The notes beneath the pieces were generated by a model. The model was not told the DNA's origin. It did no database searches and saw only the letters and a program-made list of their open reading frames with translations. A program made the position numbers and the translations under genes. A stretch of 64,000 nucleotides of DNA from Acanthosoma haemorrhoidale (lineage: Eukaryota; Arthropoda; Insecta; Hemiptera; Acanthosomatidae): positions 103,375,189-103,439,188 of the forward strand of contig OV884009.1 of assembly GCA_930367205.1 (NCBI GenBank), given 5' to 3'. Below, one piece after another: positions 50,001 to 59,000 of this stretch. Position 1 is the stretch's first letter, and the number at the start of each line of letters is the position of its first letter.

Positions 50001-53000
50001 AACTAACTGTTTTCAAGTTAATTATAGTTGTAATTATTTCCTTAGCAATTTGAAAGAAAACAAAATATGTTAAAACGTTTATATGAAACTTTTTTTCCTG
50101 AACCCAATATTAATGAGATAAAGTTTTTTAAAAAAGTTGCACATTTTCCATATTTGCCATTATTTCTCTAATATTTGCTCAGTCACCACTACAGTTTATT
50201 TCCTGTGGGTGCAAGGTTGCAGTGGAGCTGGCAGCTGCTGAAAATTAGGTCTATATAATATTTTTCAATGATATAGGTTTAAAATTATTAAATTTGGAGA
50301 TCAATCCAACTTTCAGGCTCCTTAATGCCCATCAGAAAACATTTTCCTGTTTTCCTAACAGGGACAAATAAATGTCTACCATTGATGAATACACTGATAA
50401 ATTGAAAAATATTAACAAATGTAAAAAATTTTGTACCAAAATTGAAAAAAAATTAAACAACAAATATTTTTTCAAGTTATTAAACCTTACCACAACAATA
50501 GTGGGACAAATCCCGCCATGCATAAAACTGCGATAGACAGTGGAAATACATATAATGAATGCTGACCTAACCAACATGCAAATACAGACATAATCGACAA
50601 TTACACAAAAACAATTTTGTTAAAAATTTGACAAATGTTGAAATACCCAAAAATATCTTCAATTTGTTTAACCTGGGTGGTAATAATATTTTTCCCCTAA
50701 AAAAGAAATATGACATTAGCTGACACTGAACATATTTTTGACATCATTATCACTGATGACAACCATAAAAATAACATTACAAATAAAATATCAAGAAAAA
50801 TAAACAAGTTTTGGATTAAGAATAAAAAAAATAAAAAATCCCCATTGGACCAATTAATTAATAAAGACAATGAAGATTTAAAAGTTTTTAAAAGAACCTA
50901 TCAAGACATATACATACTATGCATATACATATACTTATTCGTGCACAAATCCCCCTCCTAATAGGTTAATTCAATGAACTGATTATATGGGACCATTGAA
51001 TATAAACTATGAACATATTCCAGGTTCAAGTAATAAAATGGGAAATTTTTTAAGTAGGAATCTGTGCGTGAAACCTGAGCAATTGGGAATCAACTTTAAT
51101 GGAAATAATTTAATTGAGTAATAATTTGATAAAGATCTACAAGAAAAATCCTAACAGCTACAAATTATTAGATGGCTTCATTTGTCAAAGATCAAATATG
51201 TTGAGAACGCGGAGCAGAGTTAGTTATTTGACCCTGAAATCCTCGATTCTCCAAAGTTTTCGCCGGCTTCAATGGTTTTGCAAGTTTGAAGACGTCCAGC
51301 AGCAGCCCCGAAAAAATGCTAATTGTGGAAATAAAGACAGAAAAGGAACAAGGAAAATATTGGATGCAAACTAAAGTAATGAATAAGTACGAAGACGAGC
51401 TGAAATAAAAAGAGAAACTGCTCATTCATAGAAACTGCGACTCACCATCACAGTTGAAAATAACCATCAAAATATTGGCCAGACTTCCAATTAATATTAC
51501 AGCCTATATGCCAGAAGGAAATTGTTAAACTTAATTTAATTTTAAATATAAATGAAGAAACTGAATAAAAAACAAATATTAAAGCAAAACAAATACATCT
51601 TTATTCAGTAAACTTAATACTAAACTTAATAATACTTCATGAATAAGAAAATAAACAAATGATTATCGATTGTTAATTCACAAATGAGAGAGAGAGAGAG
51701 AGTCGTTAATCGGTACCTTACGCGTCGGGTTGAGTTTACCATAGCCAGGTAGAAGGCTCGTAATCAGTTCAATCCAGTCAGTTGAGACTTAAAACATCCG
51801 TAGATCAGCTACAGTGCAATACTGGAATTAAAGATGAAACACGCCGTCTGGTTGATCTTCATATTATGGCACAAACTTGAGCGCAACTGAATAGCATTGG
51901 GCGCTAAGCGAGAAAAAATGAAGACAGTAAATGTTCAATCTCGAGTGTCAAACAAACATGAACGGGACACAAGTCGAGAATCATGAAATTCACAATTTCA
52001 ATGTGATCGGCGTGATGGTTCACAGACGACTACTGATCCCCGGGGATCAAAACACTTATAAATACGCACCGTTGAACCCTGTTTACAAACATTGTTATCA
52101 GTGCCTCTCTCTCTCTCCCCCCTCTCCCTCTCTCCTGTCTGCATCAAACGAAATATTAGTAAATACATACTATTACTACTTATTACTACTTATTATTATA
52201 CAATATGTTATCCAGCATTCCTCGTATTAATAACATTATCTAACTAGGAAATACATAATGAACATAATTAAATGAATCGAATCTCTATGAATGATCGGCT
52301 AAATGATAAGTTAAACAAAATAATTTTCCTTTATTTTTCCCACATCCTATTTTATAAGTTTGAGAGCTAAAAAAAAAACATTTTTTTTTCAGGGGAAACA
52401 TTTTTAATATATTTAAATAAGTTAGATATGGCCAAGCTAATAAATTAATTCATGAAAATCTTTCACATTCTGGGGTAATTAAGTGTTTGCAGGTCATCAG
52501 GGCAAGATTCAATTGTAATAAGTTAAGGAAATTGATAACCAATCTAAAGAAATGTGCAAATTGTCAAATTAATAAGATTGGACCATACTATGTGGCTCCA
52601 TATCAGAGATTATTTACGAATATCTCAGCCTGACATCGTAAATGCAAAATTATTACTGAGAAAACAAAGGAATTTATACACACTGGACCTAAAAAGAAAC
52701 CAACAGCCACAGAATTTTAAATTATGTATCACAACATCCAGAACATCAAAAATTAAACATTATGCACAATGCCATAAAATTGACCAATAATATATTTTTG
52801 AAACAGCTTAAGAGGACATTTTTGAGATTTTTAGTAAAAACCTTTACCCATACAAGATCATCAAACAAAAATGGCACTTGAATTATGATAAAATTAAACA
52901 TAGTAATCCAAGTAACAACCCCGACAACATTAATAAATTGAATTTCAAACAAAAAAAAAAAATTTCCTCATGCACATACATCAAACACTTATCACAACTG

Positions 53001-56000
53001 ATAAAAAACCTAATAAATTAAGTAAATTTTATACAAATCTAAAGGAGAAAATTAAAGCTAACCAGGAATCTGACATAGTATACAAACTTAACTGCTTGCA
53101 CTGCAATAAAATTTACATTGGACAAACATCCCAAAACACGAAAAATAGATTATCCCAAAATGAAAATAGTTGTATAGATTACAAAAATAAAAGTAAAGAT
53201 GAAAAATAAGCTAAAACATCCTTAGCAAAACATAGTAAAAACCTGAAACATATATTTGATTTTACAAAATTCCAAATTAAAAAAAAAGAAAAAGTAAGAT
53301 ATTATATTATATTTGGAGGATTTACATAATCACAGATAATCTTTAGTTCACTGTAAATTTCAAAACTGACTCCAAAAATCTAAATTTTAATCCAAAACAC
53401 TAAAAATATTAGAACAGGACTGCCAGAAAAATGAAAAATAATGAATTTCTAGACATTTTGGTTTGAGACAATTAACAATATTTTTTTTTTAAATAATGGA
53501 TTAGATTTGAACAAAAACAATCAATCACTTATATTTTAAAAATTACTCCAGACTCCATTTAAAACTCACACATATGAATATTGCGGGGATTCGTTTATTC
53601 ATGTTTTTAGTTATAATATACATAGCTCCAGCTTTTGACAGGGTCTGGCAAGCAGGTTTGCTTTATAAGCTCAAAAGATATTTACCACAAACTCTTTTCC
53701 TAGTCCTACAGTCCTACCTTTCAAACCGTTTCTTCCAAGTCCGCTGTGGCTTAGAATATTCTAAATACTATCCAGTAAAAGCAGGAGTTCCACAGGGCAG
53801 TGTCCTGGGTCCCATCCTCTATAAACTATACACTGCTGATGTCCCCTCTACCCCCAATAGAACGGTACTTAGGCTTCCATCTCGACAAACGACTGACCTG
53901 GAACCCACATACGAGGCTAAAAAGACAAGAACTAAACAGGCGCTTTGGACAACTGTACAGACTACTTCAAAGGACATCCCATCTATCAATAGAAAACAAA
54001 TTACTAATTTACAAAGTTATACTTAAGTCAATCTGGACATACGGAATAGAGCTATGGGGGACAGCAAAAGAGTCGAACATCAAGCGTATCCAATCCTTTC
54101 AATGAAAAGTCCAGAGAACAATAGTCAATGCCCCTTATTATGTCAGAAACAAAACCCTTCCTAACGATCTTAATATACCTTACATTCTCGAACTAATCCC
54201 TTCCAAGTTCATAAATTTTATAGTAACCTATCCAACCACTCTAATCCCCTAGCACGGTCATTGCACTGCACCACTCATCCCTATAATCCTCCTCGGAGAC
54301 TAAAACGGCAGTGGCCTCGTGACCTGCTATAAATGCGTAACAGTAGGAGTACTGGCAATGGCCAGCTTCTCCAATCATGTCCTGAGCCTATGTGGCTCTC
54401 GCACTCTTGGTCAGCCTCCGCTGGCTTGTATCCAGTGACACGGCTGACAGAGAAGCGTGGGGGACTTACCAAGACTCCGCTTCCTCTTTCGCATGCGAGG
54501 GAGGTGACAAGCATGTGGATTTGGGAGGTCTCTGGGCTGTTTGTACACGAAGGTGGTCTGAAAAGTTTTCGACCTAACAAAGCTTTTATTTTAGCTTTTA
54601 TTTCACTAGCTTTTATTTATTTTATTATCATCTTCATGTTGAGGTCGGAAACTTTTCAGACCACCTGTGTAAATACTGTATGAATGAGAGAGTGAATGAA
54701 AATTGTAAATATGGTATGAATGAAAATATTTATCACAATTACTTATTGCTCAATGAGGCAGGGCAGATTGTAATTTTATCATAATAATGTTGTTATTGTA
54801 TAAGTTATAATGTATTATCCTTAGTATTGGGATGGTATATATATAGTTCTATAATGTATATAATCCTTAAGGTTACAGTTAGTTTACCTCTAGTATTCCA
54901 CAACAGATGGGATTCAAAATTCTTGGTAATATTATTCAGAAAAGATTTACCCATAGTATGGAAGTGACCAACAAAACTCTAGGTATTTCTTGTGCAGTTT
55001 TCTGTCCGGTAACCTCCTGTAATGCTCCAAAAGCCTCACTTCAGGTGCTTCTTTACCATTTAGCCTTAACCAAGAATTCCAACTCACACTTCTAATATGA
55101 GAAGGCAAAAATCTTGCTTGTTGTTCCCTAAAAATATTTTACTTTTTCAGAAGACATTGAACATAAAGGATGTTAAAGTAAGAGAGAAAATAAATGATAA
55201 ATAGTATAGGTAAAGTTGTATTCTTAGTAAAATAACCTGTATGGTCCCAGTTTATTTTACCTACTAACAACTTTTTAACCTGCAATAATCTACCTAGTAA
55301 TTGTACTGATTTAATTTGTCAATTCCAACAGTATTGGTAGCAAACAATTTAAAAGGATTTTTTGAAATATTTTTGAGAAGATGGGAAGCATGCTAATTGG
55401 ACTGTAAGATATGTTGTCATTGGGTGGCTTTAGGCGCGAAGGAGGAAGCAGTTTGAGAATTGGGCTTAGAGAAACTGGAACAAAGGGCTGTGATCAAACA
55501 AGAGGTCTTGCAGTTGTATAGTGAATTTTAACATTTCAATAGTATGAAATCTAAACATCTAAATTAATCAATCCAAATTAATGCTCAATAGAAAAAGACA
55601 AATCCCATACTCGGTTGAATATGAATTGTTTTCCCAGGTTTATACTCAGGATCCCCAGACTCACATTTTGCAGCACTACTACGAGTTGAGGTGGCTGTAC
55701 TCTTCTGCCCATCAATAATACTTCCTTGGAACTCTCCTCTACAGCACAATTATTCAATTATTCGCCTCCTTACCTTTACAACCTCCTCAAATTCATCTGA
55801 TCTGTCGATCTAATTTCCCATCCCACCAATCTGCTTCCTTCGACTGTTCTATTTTTATCATTGCCACAAACCTCTGGAACTCTATTCTCATAAATATTCA
55901 ATGTTCATCAACTCTCTCTCCCAATCTTTAAATCTAGATTTTACCAGTTCCTTATCTCCCCTCAATCTAACAATTCATAATTCGTCATTGCTATTCATTT

Positions 56001-59000
56001 TTTTCCTTTTTATTAATTTCATATTTTAATACATCACAACCCTTCCCCCCTAGTAATAATTCTTATATTTTCCTTATTTTCTGAGTTTCAATTGTTAGTG
56101 TATGTCATTCACCTCTATGTTTTTGTTTCAATTTTATGCTGTTGGTTCATGGAAATAGTCGCATACATATGTAAATAGGCCTTTTATTATTTATAAGCAG
56201 ATCACATGAGTGCAATGGTATGTCTTTTACATATGTCACCTTATTACTTTATTATAATTTTGTTTTTGTCAGCTAGACATACTTATTTGTTCCTTTTAAT
56301 TAAGAAACAATGTTCCAGAATAAAAAGTTTTTTCATTTCATTTTTTGCTATTGCGATTGTTTAAGAATTAATATTGAAATTAATTTGAAGAAATTTACAT
56401 TAAAATATTATTAATTATTAGCTGAACTGATCATGTTATTTCTAATAATTAATAGCCAAAGAAACAATGATTTTGTCATGACTGTACTATTAGGAGGGCC
56501 TAAGTTTGAACTCTGACCCTGTCTGTTCACTGAAGAATAATAAAATATTATTTTACACAATATTTACCTGAAGAAATGTAAAGTATGATACTGAGGATTG
56601 TATGGGCCAAGTTCTATCCTCGCTTGTATACTGCCAAGCATGATGTACTGTGATATATCACAAGGGTATCGCCCTTCCAAAATATTATATTTAGCTTCAG
56701 CATATAATAGTTCTAACACTTTATCATCCCTATATAACAGATAAATCAATAAATAGATTTACGTCATAAATTCATAGATTCTTGTTTCAACATTTTTATG
56801 CAAAATGTTTTTTCAAAATATAAACAATAGCCAAAATAAAAATTGTTACTATAACGACACTACTCCACTTACTAGAAGCTCAACATCTTTATGCAATATT
56901 CTATTATACTTCCAGGGGAAACCCTCATAAATAATTTTTTATTAAAAAAAGAAAGAAATCAAATTGACAATAAAAATTGGCAAATATGCCATTCATACAA
57001 ACTCACATATGTGATTCCAAAATTACATATTTTTGTTTTTGTAAATGTAATGTAACAATATTTTTATTGTCAACTACATTTATTTATTAAGATTAAATTA
57101 ATTTTTGGAAGTGATTTACTTGTTGAAATAATGTGGGTAGAACTAGTGTATTGGACCTTAAGTGTGAACCTAGGTGCCAAGGGATTGATTGACCTGGGCA
57201 AACAAAGCATAGTTGGTGGGGGAAGGTGTGTGGCTAGAGAAGGTAGATTCGTTTGTTCTAGACCAGAAGTGGTGTAAAGTTTGTAACATTCCATGAACAC
57301 ATAGACAACTGATCCTTGGGTTTTTTTAACATACTTCAGTACTCACAAGTTTATAGTCAGGTAGGAACAAGGACTGAAAGCTAAAATATTAGCATTGGCC
57401 TATGTTGCGGCGACATTGCGTGATTTTGACAGATGTGTGTTCAGAGTGGCTAGTGCGTATTTCTCAGAAGTGTGTGGGACCTCCCCACCACCTCATGTGT
57501 GCAGGCATGACTCCCAGTAATAACCTAGCAACCCCCAGTTAGTCTCTGACATGATGTGAAGCAAGTGGGACTCTCTCTCAGAGGCCAGCTACAAATTGTT
57601 CAAGCATCCTTTATCCAGTTTCATCTGGTCATTCCCATTCTTATCCCTTCAGGGGCCTATGTTGACACCAGGTTTACAGGTTGACAGACGTCAAATTCCA
57701 GTAGATAACTATGAATTTTTCATGCCCTATAATGCCAGACACACTTCCTTATTTTTACACTGTGGTGATAGATCTCCACACCACAACTCCTCAAAGCAAG
57801 AGCAATCTGTTGGCAGCTTCAGTAAAAACTGGCCACAATGTTCAAAATGCAACCTTGTTTTTCTGAAAAATAATCCTATAAAGTACCACTCCATAATTAA
57901 AAACTTTGGAATCATTTTGAGCATACCTTTTACCAGAAAGAGCACATTTTCCAAGTTTCCCTTTTAAACTTTTCCAAATTAGAAGGTTTCTAGAACGTTC
58001 ATACCTATTTTCATTACAGACTTGTGAGTATCCTGATCTCGAACCAAAATTTAATTAAACGACTAATAGACTGTTTTCGTTTCTATTTATCTTTGAGATA
58101 CCAAGGGATACAGCCATTTATTTGCCCTATATTGAATTGAAGGAGCACTATTGCCTCTTTTGTTGCCAGTATTTCCAGTCTTTCCTCTAAAAAATTTTTT
58201 AAGTTCTCATCATATTTCCTACATTTATGAACTTAACAACTTTGAACTAATCTCTCTTCACTGTCAACTAATTTCATTCCACCGCTCATGTCTTTCGGAG
58301 TTGTAAACTCAGAACCATTGCACATTGTGATCATAGATGTTCACATTTGATAGATGTTTCCTTGTAATATCAACCTCCTAATGGGACTCTGTTTTTTTTA
58401 ACTCCTGATATACATACACCCCCTCAGGGATTAAAAAAAATGTAAATTAATAGTCAACTACTTTTTTTTCTAAACCTACTTTCACTCTTTGACTAAGCAC
58501 TATATTTACAGTAGGTTATAAAGCCTAATTTTGTTCTTTGTTGTAATGTGAGGTTCTCAGAATAAATATAGATTTGTTATGACACATAATTTTACTTACT
58601 TTATTCTTTCTTCTTGTGTCAAAGGAAAAAAAACATTTCGTCTGAATGATAAAATAGGGTCATCTCTCCTCTGCCTGGAGTCTGAGGCATGAGCATACTT
58701 TGCCAATAGAAGTGCCCACTTATTTCTTATGTGAAGTGGCTTATGGTGCAATTTCAATTGTAGTTCTTGTAAGGAAACAAAAAGCACATTAAAATTGTAA
58801 ATATAATGCAAATGGATATAAATTTAAAAAATACTCATATGTACTTAAAGGCAGTATTAAATCAACTAAAATTATTTTCCACTTCTCTTAAATTAATATT
58901 GTTCAAATAGTTTTACCTAGTATTCCAGAAGACATCCAAAGTGTGAAGATATTTGAGGCAGTCCTTGGCAAGTGTAATTGTTCTTCTAGAGTTATACTTA

